This document shows positions 26,851 to 35,379 of a stretch of DNA of 64,000 bases, in pieces. The position numbers were made by a program, and so were the translations under genes. The DNA comes from Oceanobacillus arenosus (GTDB taxonomy: Bacteria > Bacillota > Bacilli > Bacillales > Amphibacillaceae): contig NZ_PIOC01000010.1 in the NCBI RefSeq assembly GCF_003369575.1, positions 337,317 through 401,316 of the forward strand, read 5' to 3'. The notes under the pieces were generated by a model. That model was given only the letters and a program-made list of their open reading frames with translations. It was not told the origin of the DNA and ran no database searches. The stretch's first letter is position 1. The number at the start of each line of letters is the position of its first letter.

Positions 26851-26951
26851 TCACTAAGATAAATATACGTGACAGCATTAGCCTAGGTGGAATTTTCGCA
26901 ACGACTAGGCTAAACTAGAAGATAGAGCGTTTCAAACACGGGGGAGAAGAC

Positions 26952-27134
26952 ATGAAACTATTACTTGGACAGCTTGCAATAATTGCACTGATATGGTTGG
27001 GAATGGCTTTTTATTTTCCAGATATGAACGAAGGCAGTAGAGTAATCTTTTACTTAGTGACATCGTGGATGTTATTCTTAATCGTTGGGGTTGTAAAAAC
27101 GTGGTTACATAAGCGTAAAGAACAATCGAAATAA
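26952..27134 (+). CDS. Small two-helix membrane protein, unknown
   Basis: A 60-residue protein with two hydrophobic segments (about residues 3-21 and 30-48) and a basic cytoplasmic tail (KTWLHKRKEQSK). A GGGGAGAAG ribosome site lies 5 bases upstream. It precedes yfmR by 32 bases and may share its transcript. No family was recognised; it is considered real because of the ribosome site, position and clean membrane topology. Confidence 0.7.
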   Translation: MKLLLGQLAIIALIWLGMAFYFPDMNEGSRVIFYLVTSWMLFLIVGVVKTWLHKRKEQSK

Positions 27135-27166
27135 TTGCTTGAATATAGTGCGAGGAAGGAATGCAT

Positions 27167-29044
27167 ATGCTTACAATAGAGAACTTAACTAAATCGTATG
27201 GCGAGAAGGTATTATTTAATGATATTACATGTACGATTTCTGAATATGAACGAATCGGTGTTATTGGCGTCAACGGTACGGGTAAATCCACCTTTTTGAA
27301 AGTAATTGCTGGAATCGACTCAGCTGAAAAGGGTACGATTAAACATTCAAAGGACTATCAAATTGAATACTTGGCGCAAGATCCAGTGCTTGATAGTGAT
27401 TTAACCGTTATAGAACAGATCTATTACGGGGAATCAATAATTATGAAGACTTTACGTGCATATGAAGCGGCATTACTCAAACTTCAGAAGGATGCTGCGA
27501 ATCAGCATGCACAGCAGCAATTACTAAAAATGCAGGAACAGATGGATAAGGAAGAGGCATGGGAAGCAAGTACAACAGCAAAAACGGTATTAACCAAATT
27601 AGGGATTACCGATTTTGATAAAAAAGTTACCGAGCTTTCTGGTGGACAACGGAAGCGTGTAGCGATTGCCAAAGCACTCATTCAGCCAGCCGATTTATTA
27701 ATATTGGATGAGCCGACAAACCATTTGGATAATGAAACGGTTGAATGGCTGGAGAAATTCCTGCAAACATATAAAGGCTCCCTATTACTGGTGACCCATG
27801 ATCGCTATTTCTTAAATCGGGTAACAAATCGAATTTATGAGCTTGATAAAGGAAATTTATATGTTTATGAGGGAAACTACGAAATATTCCTTGAGAAAAA
27901 GGCTGAACGGGAAGCATTAGAGCTGAGCAGTGAGCAGAAGCATGAAAATACATTGCGACGTGAGCTTGCATGGCTAAGACGAGGTGCCAAGGCACGGTCA
28001 ACGAAACAAAAGGCGCGGATTGAACGTGTAGAAGAAATGAAAGAAAAATCATTTGATACGAATAAACAAAACGTGGAGTTTCAAGTGGGATCAACAAGAC
28101 TTGGCAAAAAAGTAATTGAAATTAAAAATCTTGAAAAGTCCTACGACGACAAAATGTTGCTGCATGATTTCAGTCATCTTGTTGTACCAGGTGACCGAAT
28201 CGGGATAATTGGGGCGAATGGCTCGGGAAAGACAACATTATTAAATATGATGGCCATGCGAATATCCCCAGATAAAGGTGAAATTGAAATTGGTGAAACG
28301 GTCAAGATTGGTTACTATACGCAAGGTGATGAGGAGCTCGATGGTAGCCAGAGGATTATCGACTATATAAAAGAAATCGCTGAAGTCATTTATACAAAAG
28401 ATGGGCAAACAATCACAGCAGAGCAAATGCTGGAGCGTTTCCTATTTAATAGGTCTGAACAATATAATTATATTCGCAAGCTTTCTGGTGGAGAAAGACG
28501 TCGTCTCTATTTATTAAAAGTGTTAATGACTGAGCCAAATGTTTTATTCCTCGATGAGCCGACAAATGATCTAGATACACAGACATTAAGTGTGCTTGAA
28601 GAATACCTCGATCATTTCCCTGGCGTCGTAATTACGGTATCCCATGATCGATATTTCTTGGATCGTGTCGTGGATCATCTATTTGTATTTGTTGGAAACG
28701 GTAAGGTTAACCATTACTATGGCAATTATAGTGAGTATTTGGAAGAGAAGCAGCAAAATGAAGTAAAACAGGAAAAATCTGTGAAAGTGCAATCTCCTCA
28801 AAAGAAAACGAAAAAGAAACTTTCTTATAACGACCAAAAGGAATGGGATAAGATAGAGGACGAAATTATGGAGCTAGAAGAAAAGATTGAAGCATTAAAA
28901 GCAGGTATCGTTGATGCTGGCAGTGATGCTGAAAAGGTGCAAACATTATTTGCAGAACAACAAACCGTAGAAGCACAGCTTGAAGCAAAAATGGAACGAT
29001 GGGAAGAACTATCGTTGATGATTGAGGAATTAGAGAATAATTAA
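27167..29044 (+). CDS. yfmR: ABC-F family translation factor YfmR
   Basis: A 625-residue soluble protein with two ABC ATPase domains: Walker A GVNGTGKST and GANGSGKTT, signature LSGGQRKR and LSGGERRR, Walker B LLILDEPTNHLD and VLFLDEPTNDLD. Between them lies the charged linker RRELAWLRRGAKARSTKQKAR. A C-terminal coiled coil follows residue 540. It aligns well with B. subtilis YfmR, which rescues ribosomes stalled at polyproline. The ATG at 27167 is chosen over 27161 because AAGGA then lies at proper spacing. Not a transporter, as there is no membrane domain. Confidence 0.9.
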   Translation: MLTIENLTKSYGEKVLFNDITCTISEYERIGVIGVNGTGKSTFLKVIAGIDSAEKGTIKHSKDYQIEYLAQDPVLDSDLTVIEQIYYGESIIMKTLRAYEAALLKLQKDAANQHAQQQLLKMQEQMDKEEAWEASTTAKTVLTKLGITDFDKKVTELSGGQRKRVAIAKALIQPADLLILDEPTNHLDNETVEWLEKFLQTYKGSLLLVTHDRYFLNRVTNRIYELDKGNLYVYEGNYEIFLEKKAEREALELSSEQKHENTLRRELAWLRRGAKARSTKQKARIERVEEMKEKSFDTNKQNVEFQVGSTRLGKKVIEIKNLEKSYDDKMLLHDFSHLVVPGDRIGIIGANGSGKTTLLNMMAMRISPDKGEIEIGETVKIGYYTQGDEELDGSQRIIDYIKEIAEVIYTKDGQTITAEQMLERFLFNRSEQYNYIRKLSGGERRRLYLLKVLMTEPNVLFLDEPTNDLDTQTLSVLEEYLDHFPGVVITVSHDRYFLDRVVDHLFVFVGNGKVNHYYGNYSEYLEEKQQNEVKQEKSVKVQSPQKKTKKKLSYNDQKEWDKIEDEIMELEEKIEALKAGIVDAGSDAEKVQTLFAEQQTVEAQLEAKMERWEELSLMIEELENN

Positions 29045-29046
29045 CT

Positions 29047-29086
29047 TAAAAAAATGCAACTCGAATTTTCGAGTTGCATTTTTTGG
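29047..29086. terminator. Bidirectional terminator after yfmR
   Basis: AAAAATGCAACTCGAA paired with TTCGAGTTGCATTTTT around a 3-5 base loop. Confidence 0.88.
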
Positions 29087-29094
29087 GTAAGATA

Positions 29095-30813
29095 CTATTC
29101 GGTTAACCCTTCAATTGTAAGAGACTCAACAATTGCTGTTCCATTATCTAATACGTTAGCCTCAAGTGTTACCTTATCATCAGCCTGCATGAATACAGCA
29201 AGAGGTGCTTTCGAAGCATTTATCGTATAAATTGTTTGGTCTCCTGCTAATAAAAATTGGATCAATTGCCCGGTTTCTTGTGTTGTGACAACAACACGAT
29301 TTACTTTGCCATTAATCGTTTCTAACGTGGAAGCTTCGCCGGTTGAGCCAACATTACTAGGGTCTTGAACAAGTGCAAGTCGATAGGCATCAAGTGTTTG
29401 ACTTGCGGTATCGCCGAAGACAACAAAGTCAGAATCGGCAGCCTTGATATAGGCATAATGCTTAAAGAGACCATTTGGATCAAGTACATTGACTACCCAT
29501 GTTGGATTGCCATCAATGTTATATAAGATTGGCATGGAACCCTTCCAATTCTTCTCTGGGAATTCCTTATCTACGATTTCTCTTGCGCCTTTACTATCCA
29601 TGATTCCATTGTTTTGGTCCCCATTATAGTAAACGAGTTCCCCGCTTCGAGCATTAATTAATGTGTAGCCTAAAGCCGAATCGATATTTTCCTTAGGTGA
29701 GGACATATCGGTGAAGTAGTGCATCTGTCCATCATTATCAAATATTGGTGTCACATTACTTTCGGTACCAGATTCGTTTGGAATTTTAACATCCTTCTTA
29801 CCGAAGATGGAATTCAACCAACCATGAACAAATTTACCGAAGTACTCATTTTCATCGGAAGCCATTTCCGAGCTAATTGACCCATCAATGAATTCAGGTG
29901 CTTCTGCCGTATCGTATAAGGATACATTACTTGTTACAGGGTCGACAACTGCAACATTCAGCTTCGACATATCTGGTTTATTTGTTAAGCCGATTGGTTT
30001 ATAAAGTGTTTGCACATACCATGGTTTTCCATCTTCATCCACTTCGATTTGTGCCTCACCACTTTGAATATAATTTGGATAAGCACTATATATTACACGT
30101 TTAATACTATGATTGAAAAAACTCGAATTTGTATAACGCATCTTGCTTTCAACAAACTTCGGCTGTGCATTAATATCAGTAGCAGAAATTGTGAAATATC
30201 CTTCTGTTTCTTTGCCGCGGAAATAGCGCCAGAAGTCTGTAAACTCAACAGGTGCAATGAAGACAACATCCTCTCCAACTTTCTGAACCTGAAGCTTTCC
30301 TAAATCATAGAATTGCGTGTTTGGTACGACACTCATAGATTTTTGTACTTTATTACGTGCAGATTCTGGTGAAACAACAATCGGTGTTGCGCTTTTATCA
30401 AGCGGTTTTGCCTCAGGTACTTCATTTTTTGCAATCGAATCATACGTATCATTTAATGCGAAGATTCCAAGTACGAAAAAGGCTGGCATTGCTAGAATTG
30501 CTACAATGACAATAATGATCGCTACCGAATCCAATTGTCTGCTCGCCTTTGTAAATGGCTGGGTCATTGTAATGCCATAAAGTGAGAGCATCCCAACAAA
30601 TCCAATAATAAGATTAGCAATCGTTATATTTGGAATCGTTATTGCCGGCATTGCGAAGTAAACAATTACTGCCTCTACAATAAATAAGATAATAAATACA
30701 ATGCCAATGCCTTTTAATGTTGTTGCGCGATCTTTATTTTTAAATACAAAATACAATGCTACGATAAAGAATAAAATAAATGACAGCAATGCAGTTGTTA
30801 AAATTCCGATCAT
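29095..30813 (-). CDS. Membrane protein with large extracellular domain, unknown function
   Basis: A 572-residue protein. The first 130 residues contain four hydrophobic helices. The remaining 440 residues are soluble, with repeated beta-rich segments (for example GEAQIEVDEDGKPWYVQTLYK and the later NIDGNPTWVVNVLDPNG) that look like tandem related units of the kind seen in PepSY-like or YpeB-like exported domains. A small OB-like barrel seems to end the protein. No named family could be assigned with confidence. Monocistronic, with GGAGATGA before the ATG; it shares the terminator at 29047. Confidence 0.75.
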   Translation of the reverse strand: MIGILTTALLSFILFFIVALYFVFKNKDRATTLKGIGIVFIILFIVEAVIVYFAMPAITIPNITIANLIIGFVGMLSLYGITMTQPFTKASRQLDSVAIIIVIVAILAMPAFFVLGIFALNDTYDSIAKNEVPEAKPLDKSATPIVVSPESARNKVQKSMSVVPNTQFYDLGKLQVQKVGEDVVFIAPVEFTDFWRYFRGKETEGYFTISATDINAQPKFVESKMRYTNSSFFNHSIKRVIYSAYPNYIQSGEAQIEVDEDGKPWYVQTLYKPIGLTNKPDMSKLNVAVVDPVTSNVSLYDTAEAPEFIDGSISSEMASDENEYFGKFVHGWLNSIFGKKDVKIPNESGTESNVTPIFDNDGQMHYFTDMSSPKENIDSALGYTLINARSGELVYYNGDQNNGIMDSKGAREIVDKEFPEKNWKGSMPILYNIDGNPTWVVNVLDPNGLFKHYAYIKAADSDFVVFGDTASQTLDAYRLALVQDPSNVGSTGEASTLETINGKVNRVVVTTQETGQLIQFLLAGDQTIYTINASKAPLAVFMQADDKVTLEANVLDNGTAIVESLTIEGLTE

Positions 30814-30969
30814 ATATTCATCTCCAATCTTTCTTTCAGATAGTATTCATACGTTTGGGTGGTGAAAAGGTTTCGAAATAGTGGATAATTCATTCCTATA
30901 AAAAACTTCGTTAAGGAAAACAAGTGAATGAATAAATAAGCAATTTGATAATTATGAAAATATAAAGTG

Positions 30970-31093
30970 AAACTTCATTAAGTAGGGGTAATATCGGTCC
31001 CCACTTAATGTTAGTTGAACAGAATCGGGATTTTGACTTTCTGTTGATCCCCACTTACTATTCTTGATTTTTCTCGAATTCTTGAAGTGGGGA
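30970..31093 (-). repeat. Dispersed structured repeat, copy 2
   Basis: Reverse-complement partner of 23203-23327, of nearly equal length and with long identical blocks (for example GATCAACAGAAAGTCAAAA). Its hairpin arms carry paired substitutions relative to copy 1. Its edge touches the Tn3-type end at 31089. Confidence 0.85.
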
Positions 31094-31126
31094 AGCGTCA
31101 GAAAAATACGGATATCCAACGTTAAG
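31089..31126 (+). mobile_element. Tn3-family 38-bp terminal repeat, solitary
   Basis: Opens GGGGAAGCGTCAG and closes CCAACGTTAAG, matching the 38-bp terminal repeats of Tn3-family transposons. It matches the repeat at 33948-33985 at 31 of 38 positions and has the same orientation. No transposase sequence remains next to it. Confidence 0.75.
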
Positions 31127-31141
31127 GAAATTTCAATATTA

Positions 31142-31188
31142 AAAAGCCTAATTTCTCAGCATAAAAATGAGAAATTAGGCTTTTCATT
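31142..31188. terminator. Strong hairpin with T-run
   Basis: A perfect 17-bp stem (31142-31158 with 31168-31184) flanked by A and T runs. It may end transcripts from either side of the decayed region. Confidence 0.75.
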
Positions 31189-31214
31189 GCTCCATTAAAG
31201 CGCCCTTTTCTGGA

Positions 31215-31563
31215 AAATCTAAAATATGATCTCAATCTCAAAATCAAATAATATTTCTTCAACCAATGTTGCCCTAAGCAAATATATCTATGCTAATTCA
31301 AAACGACTTATTTTTATATGAGTAAGTTCTGCTACATCTTTTGTATTCTCAGGATCTTTGAGGTTTAGACGGAGTAAGGCTTTACTTAATTCTTTATCTT
31401 TTTCAAAAAATGTTCGGTATTAATGATAATAATCTAATACCTCTGGATAATCCTTTGCTAATTTTTCAATTTTAACAATAATTTTATATTCATTCGTTCC
31501 CAAGCCTAGAGACACATATAAGCCAATGAGGAAGTCAATAATAAAATCTAAAAGCAGAAACAT
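31215..31563 (-). pseudogene. Degraded short gene, unknown
   Basis: On the minus strand an ATG near 31563, with GAGGAG before it, opens a frame encoding a hydrophobic start and NEYKIIVKIEKLAKDYPEVL, then a TAA. The same frame continues for about 45 more sensible residues (FFEKDKELSKALLRLNLKDP and on) before further stops. It looks like a single protein of about 90 residues broken by a nonsense codon. Not recognised. Confidence 0.45.
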
Positions 31564-31566
31564 CTG

Positions 31567-31975
31567 TTACTCCTCATTAAAATCTAAATTACTTGGTTGT
31601 TTTGGTAGATGTTCAACGTCAAGCATATTGGTTGTAGGTACTTTTTCCGATACTTCCTCAAAACGGAATCCATCCGACCAAACATTTCCCTTTCCAAACA
31701 GTAAAACACTAAAGTGGATAGAAGCACTATCTTCTGGGACATCTAACACGATTGAATCGTATCTCCATTGGCATTATCAATACGAAGCCAAGCACCGCAT
31801 TTAAACACATTCTCCGTTTTTAAGAAACAAGAAAGCTTTAATCGCTTTCCTTTATAGTCATGTGCTTGGAAACCTTGCATCATTGTAGCAAGGTGTTGCT
31901 CGGTTGCTTCATCTTTTGCATAGAGTAACCCTGATTTTGTTCCCGTTCTTTTGTTGCTCCGGAAACTTTTTCTTC
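31567..31975 (-). pseudogene. Broken gene with a beta-sandwich-like C-terminal domain
   Basis: The minus-strand frame reads GLLYAKDEATEQHLATMMQG and then HDYKGKRLKLSCFLKTENV up to a stop after DNANGDTIQ. After a deletion and frame shift it resumes at VLDVPEDSASIHFSVLLFGK and continues to VPTTN near its end. The pieces match the order seen in a carbohydrate-binding-like C-terminal domain of some Bacillus regulators and enzymes. The 5' part of the gene is lost. The full protein's identity is not certain. Confidence 0.5.
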
Positions 31976-32062
31976 AAATCATTTTTGAGACACTCTTAAC
32001 TATGATTTTATCAGTCTGTGTCATTTTAGAAATTCTGTACACGAAGTGACTTCAACCTAAAT

Positions 32063-32098
32063 AAAGTCGAATTCCATACGCGAAAGATTCGACTTTTT
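32063..32098. terminator. Intrinsic terminator
   Basis: A perfect 10-bp stem AAAGTCGAAT with ATTCGACTTT (32063-32072, 32087-32096) and a T-run on the plus strand. Confidence 0.7.
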
Positions 32099-32179
32099 AA
32101 GTTTAGCTTATTCCCCTAAAGCACCATTTAGCTTAACAAGATTTTATATTATGATGGCTTAATTTATCTACAATTTAAG

Positions 32180-32510
32180 GTAATTGTTTTAAATCTTCCA
32201 CTATGAAATCTGCTTTAACGTTATTCCCAATGATTGTCTCTTTTCCATACACATTTCATACCGACCTTTTGAGCAGCCTTTACATCTTATTCTGGGTGGT
32301 CGCCAACAAATATACTTTCGGAAGGTAAAACATTAAGTTTATCAAGGGCGATTTGGAATATTTGAGGTTCAGGTTTTTTCGTTCATTCCCATTCAGATAT
32401 AAGAATTGTTTTAAAGTATTTTGAATATCTAATGCCTTAATATTATTCATTTGGAAATTCACCTTAATATCCGAGTGGTTAATTGCATCAAAGAAGCGGT
32501 TAGTGTCACT
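32180..32510 (-). pseudogene. HAD-superfamily hydrolase remnant
   Basis: Minus-strand frames contain the HAD motif III and IV regions: KKPEPQIFQIALDKLNVLP, SIFVGDHPE and DVKAAQKVGMKCVWKRDNHW. At least two stop codons interrupt them, including one directly after GDHPE. The N-terminal half with the nucleophile motif is missing. It was a YjjG- or YsbA-like phosphatase. This is the second damaged HAD gene in the window. Confidence 0.75.
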
Positions 32511-32533
32511 TTAGGAAATGATGTCCGAAATTC

Positions 32534-32566
32534 TGAACCTCTCGAATGCACTTCGAGAGGTTCAAA
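32534..32566. terminator. Terminator of the ymfJ gene
   Basis: A perfect 13-bp stem (32534-32546 with 32552-32564) and a 5-base loop, just downstream of ymfJ on the minus strand. Confidence 0.7.
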
Positions 32567-32586
32567 ATGTAATGAGGATTTGTCGC

Positions 32587-32838
32587 TTACTTCGTATTTT
32601 TAACTAAATTTACCATAGCACCTGCAAGCGCCTGTTTTTGGCTATCATCTGCCGCATTCCAGAGATCAGAAAGCACTCTTTGCTCCTCGTTTTTCGGATC
32701 TACGTTTTTCGCTAAATAATCTCCAATCTGCGTAGCAATATTATTGATGGCTCCTTCAGTCATGCCACCTTGCTCTGCATTTTGCAGACGATCTCCAAGA
32801 AAATCTTTCCAGCCGTCAAAATTATCCAATACTGACAT
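32587..32838 (-). CDS. ymfJ: DUF3243 family protein (YmfJ homologue)
   Basis: An 83-residue soluble helical protein that aligns along its length with B. subtilis YmfJ (85 residues): MSVLDNFDGWKDFLGDRL, then GMTEGAINNIATQIGDYLA and a C-terminal LVKNTK. Function unknown. GAGGAATG precedes the ATG. It is intact although its neighbours on both sides are pseudogenes, and it lies away from the ymf cluster that holds it in B. subtilis, so it may be moved or duplicated. Confidence 0.88.
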   Translation of the reverse strand: MSVLDNFDGWKDFLGDRLQNAEQGGMTEGAINNIATQIGDYLAKNVDPKNEEQRVLSDLWNAADDSQKQALAGAMVNLVKNTK

Positions 32839-33023
32839 ATTTCATTCCTCCAGAGTTTGTAATGCTTATTGTACAAACAACGACAATTTTTGTCGCTCAC
32901 AGTTATTATGGAGTTGGCTCAATTATTTATACAATAAATCTATCCCGTTTAATTATAAAGTATTTTACCAAATCCTAGGGCACAATTAAAAGGTGAACAT
33001 AGAAACAATTCAAGGTGATAAAA

Positions 33024-33462
33024 TGAGTGCATCTAACAATGACCAAAAGAAGAATATAAGATTTTCTTATGCAAATGATAATCAGGTGATTCAAAACGCA
33101 TTGGATGAAGCAGGTTATCCACTTGGATTCATCATTGCACCCATTTATCTACATGACGGATGGAAAGAAGGATATCTCGAGATGTTTGAAAAGCTGGAAG
33201 CAACTTTACCGATTTTGCACGAAATGATTTGACGTTTGAGATGATCCAGTATCGTTTTACAAAGCCGGCAAAACGTGTGATTCAGGAAAACTATCCAATG
33301 ACAAAACTTGAACTTGATGAGTCGAAACGTAAAACAAAATGGGGAAGATATGGTATTTACAAATATGTTTATAAAGATAATGAACAAGATGATATCAAGG
33401 ATACAATCGACGGATATATCCAACGCTTTTTCCCTGAGTCAAAAATTGAATATTTCACGTAA
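33024..33462 (+). pseudogene. splB: Spore photoproduct lyase, degraded
   Basis: The C-terminal third of SplB is readable in two frames: EAGYPLGFIIAPIYLHDGW in the first, then after a one-base loss near 33212 QYRFTKPAKRV, ESKRKTKWGRYGIYKYVY and the end FFPESKIEYFT. SplB is the radical-SAM enzyme that repairs UV spore photoproduct in germinating spores. The iron-sulfur cluster region and most of the barrel are deleted, with only a few N-terminal codons fused on. An AAGGTGA ribosome site still precedes the first ATG. The product cannot be functional. Confidence 0.88.
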
Positions 33463-33527
33463 ACAGTACCTTCTTTTTTTTCTAATCATAGGCTAAAATA
33501 TGAATCTGGAAGGAGAGAGGAAGATTT

Positions 33528-33930
33528 ATGTTTTCTGCTGGTGCATTTTTGCAAGCCATGATTCCTTTGTACGTCATGGTCGCCATTGGCCTTGGTGCCC
33601 GTAAAATAAATATACTCAGTGATCATGCCAACCAGGTCATTACACAACTGATGCTGTATATCACCTTGCTAGCATTGATTTTATTTTCATTTGTCGATGA
33701 TGTTAATTGGTAGTATGCTTGCAGACATTCGCCTGCAAGATTTAAGGCAATATAATAAAAATATCTATATTTGGATTGCCGTTTTATATAAATTACGCAT
33801 TATTCCCTTGTTCTTACTTGTGTTTTAATTTCTACATGTACCTTTCCCACTACTCATCATTCGAAGTCATGCTTTCTACACTTCTATGTATGTTAATCAT
33901 TCCATGTTTGTATAGCTTACTGAAATGATA
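33528..33930 (+). pseudogene. AEC-family (auxin efflux carrier) transporter remnant
   Basis: An intact-looking start with AAGGAGAG encodes the first 61 residues of an AEC permease (FLQAMIPLYVMVAIGLGARK and the next helix), then stops. Downstream bases encode scattered AEC-like pieces (YKLRIIPLFLLVF, VPFPLLIIRSHAF) broken by stops. The rest is lost at the Tn3-type end at 33948. The original protein would have about 300 residues and ten helices. Confidence 0.75.
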
Positions 33931-33947
33931 TACGTTTATCTTTATTA

Positions 33948-33985
33948 GGGATAGCGTCAGGAAAATGCGGATTTACAACGCTAAG
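33948..33985 (+). mobile_element. Tn3-family 38-bp terminal repeat
   Basis: Opens GGGATAGCGTCAGG and closes ACAACGCTAAG; 38 bases in length, as in Tn1546-like transposons. It lies 35 bases from the end of the transposase remnant, with its outer end to the left, the normal arrangement of a Tn3 transposon end. Confidence 0.85.
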
Positions 33986-34020
33986 CCCATTTTCGAGACG
34001 ATTTCCCATTTTTAACAACA

Positions 34021-34262
34021 TTAAAAGAGTTTTAGTGGTCTTAAAGAATCTTTTGATCCCACTTTCTCCGATTTAAAATGGTATTATCCTAATAAATTTA
34101 TATGTTCTCATCTAAAGGTAACATATGATGAAATAAGTCTTCATTAAAACTACCTACCCGTTTTTGATATTCAACTGCTTTTATTAAATGTAGAGTATAC
34201 CAAATATTGATGGCATTAATAATTATGTTTAAAGTACTGGCTCTTTGTAAGAAAAGATACCC
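34021..34262 (-). pseudogene. tnpA: Tn3-family transposase C-terminal remnant
   Basis: The minus strand encodes LFLQRASTLNIIINAINIWY and KAVEYQKRVGSFNEDLFHHM. After a short deletion and frame change it gives EHINLLG, a stop in place of the usual acidic residue, and YHFKSEKVGSKDSLRPLKLF. This is the C-terminal end of a Tn3 transposase. About 80 of roughly 1000 residues remain. It abuts the tspO stop codon. Confidence 0.85.
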
Positions 34263-34266
34263 TATT

Positions 34267-34713
34267 TTATCTATTCAAAAGGTATATGTTCCATGCTAAA
34301 TACGTAGCAAAGGTAGACCATAAGACGTAAGGTATTAGTAGTACGGCTCCTACAACTGAATAAGGAAGGGTTACAAAAATAAGCAATAAAGAAGTTAGAG
34401 CAACTATTGCTGTATCTAAAACAGCTAAATCTAGTCTTTTTGCTTTAAACTCAAAAAAGCCAAAAGCTTGATTGGTTAGATAGTTAATTATCCAAAAAGT
34501 AATAAAAGTTAAGCTCGTATTTTTCAAACCAATCTTATACTCAACAATTGCAAGAGACAGCGCGATTAGTGCATACAACACTCCCCAAATAACTCCTATT
34601 ACCTTTCCTGAAGGAGTCCAAATTGGTTTTTTCAGCTTAGCATACCATGAACGGTCAATAGGGAATAAGAACCCGGAAATAAGAAATAATAAATAAACGA
34701 TAATAAAGACCAA
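34267..34713 (-). CDS. tspO: TspO/MBR family tryptophan-rich sensory protein
   Basis: A 148-residue membrane protein with five hydrophobic helices and the family's W-rich motif SWYAKLKKPIWTPSGKVIGVIW near residue 22 and later FWIINYLTNQAFGFFEF. TspO proteins bind porphyrins and are linked to tetrapyrrole and stress responses. Intact next to the Tn3 relic, whose remnant begins 4 bases after the stop. The region upstream of the ATG has no strong GGAGG, only GGGGGTGAAA a few bases before it. Confidence 0.88.
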   Translation of the reverse strand: MVFIIVYLLFLISGFLFPIDRSWYAKLKKPIWTPSGKVIGVIWGVLYALIALSLAIVEYKIGLKNTSLTFITFWIINYLTNQAFGFFEFKAKRLDLAVLDTAIVALTSLLLIFVTLPYSVVGAVLLIPYVLWSTFATYLAWNIYLLNR

Positions 34714-34838
34714 AATAGCTGGAAAAATGATTTTTCACCCCCAGTATACCTGTCTGAATTTATTTTATGCAATGAAACGAATTTTATTATTCAAATGCCA
34801 AGTGTGTTGAATACTAGTTATACAAAGAAGGTGATTTG

Positions 34839-35126
34839 TTGAAGATCTTTCTAGTTCTAATAAGTATTGTTCTTCCCTTAAGTATGTTCTTCCTACAGAA
34901 ACTCTGGATAAAGTCCCGTATTATTTTTAATTTAGGTGCCATTGTATCGATACTCATTTTTGGAAATATTGCTTCTTTAGCTATTTATGAAATCATTAAA
35001 GATAAAACCGTATTTATGACAAATATTCATGCTATCTTCTTAAATCCCTTTTTCCTTATAACTGGGGGTTATTTAGGGATATATATCATTTATCGATTAA
35101 TAATCATTTACATAAAGGAAAGGTAA
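34839..35126 (+). CDS. Small three-helix membrane protein, unknown
   Basis: A 95-residue hydrophobic protein with three membrane segments, the last near YLGIYIIYRLIIIYIKER. TTG at 34839 follows GAAGGTG by 5 bases; a TTG at 34836 is also possible. No family recognised. It is divergent from tspO. No terminator or partner was found nearby. Confidence 0.6.
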   Translation: MKIFLVLISIVLPLSMFFLQKLWIKSRIIFNLGAIVSILIFGNIASLAIYEIIKDKTVFMTNIHAIFLNPFFLITGGYLGIYIIYRLIIIYIKER

Positions 35127-35321
35127 ATTATGTGTCTTTTTTTTATGTAGATTTAAAATAAAGTTTGATTAAATCCAGGATAAATTTAGACAGGATTTTT
35201 CTTTTATATGTTCTTGCCGGCGTTGTAAAACTTCAATTGAATTCGGTGAGGAAACAGATTTATCAAAATCAAAGGACGATTAGTATCTAACCATTCAAAA
35301 ACTAAATCAAGTTCAATAATG

Positions 35322-35354
35322 CATAAGAGCCAAGCATTCGCATGGCTCTTATGT
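35322..35354. terminator. Terminator of the MMPL transporter gene
   Basis: A perfect 11-bp stem (35322-35332 with 35343-35353) around a 10-base loop, downstream of the minus-strand MMPL gene. Confidence 0.7.
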
Positions 35355-35379
35355 CTCTAATTGAAATTATAAACTTGAG

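Noticed and set aside
31089..34262. An intact Tn3 transposon between the two 38-bp repeats
   Set aside because: The repeats face the same way, no resolvase or full transposase lies between them, and the transposase remnant is outside the interval, on the right of the second repeat.
35127..35320. A short cysteine-rich peptide (CSCRRCKT) read on the plus strand near 35210-35285
   Set aside because: No start codon or ribosome site, and no match in order to a known zinc-ribbon; may be chance or a relic.
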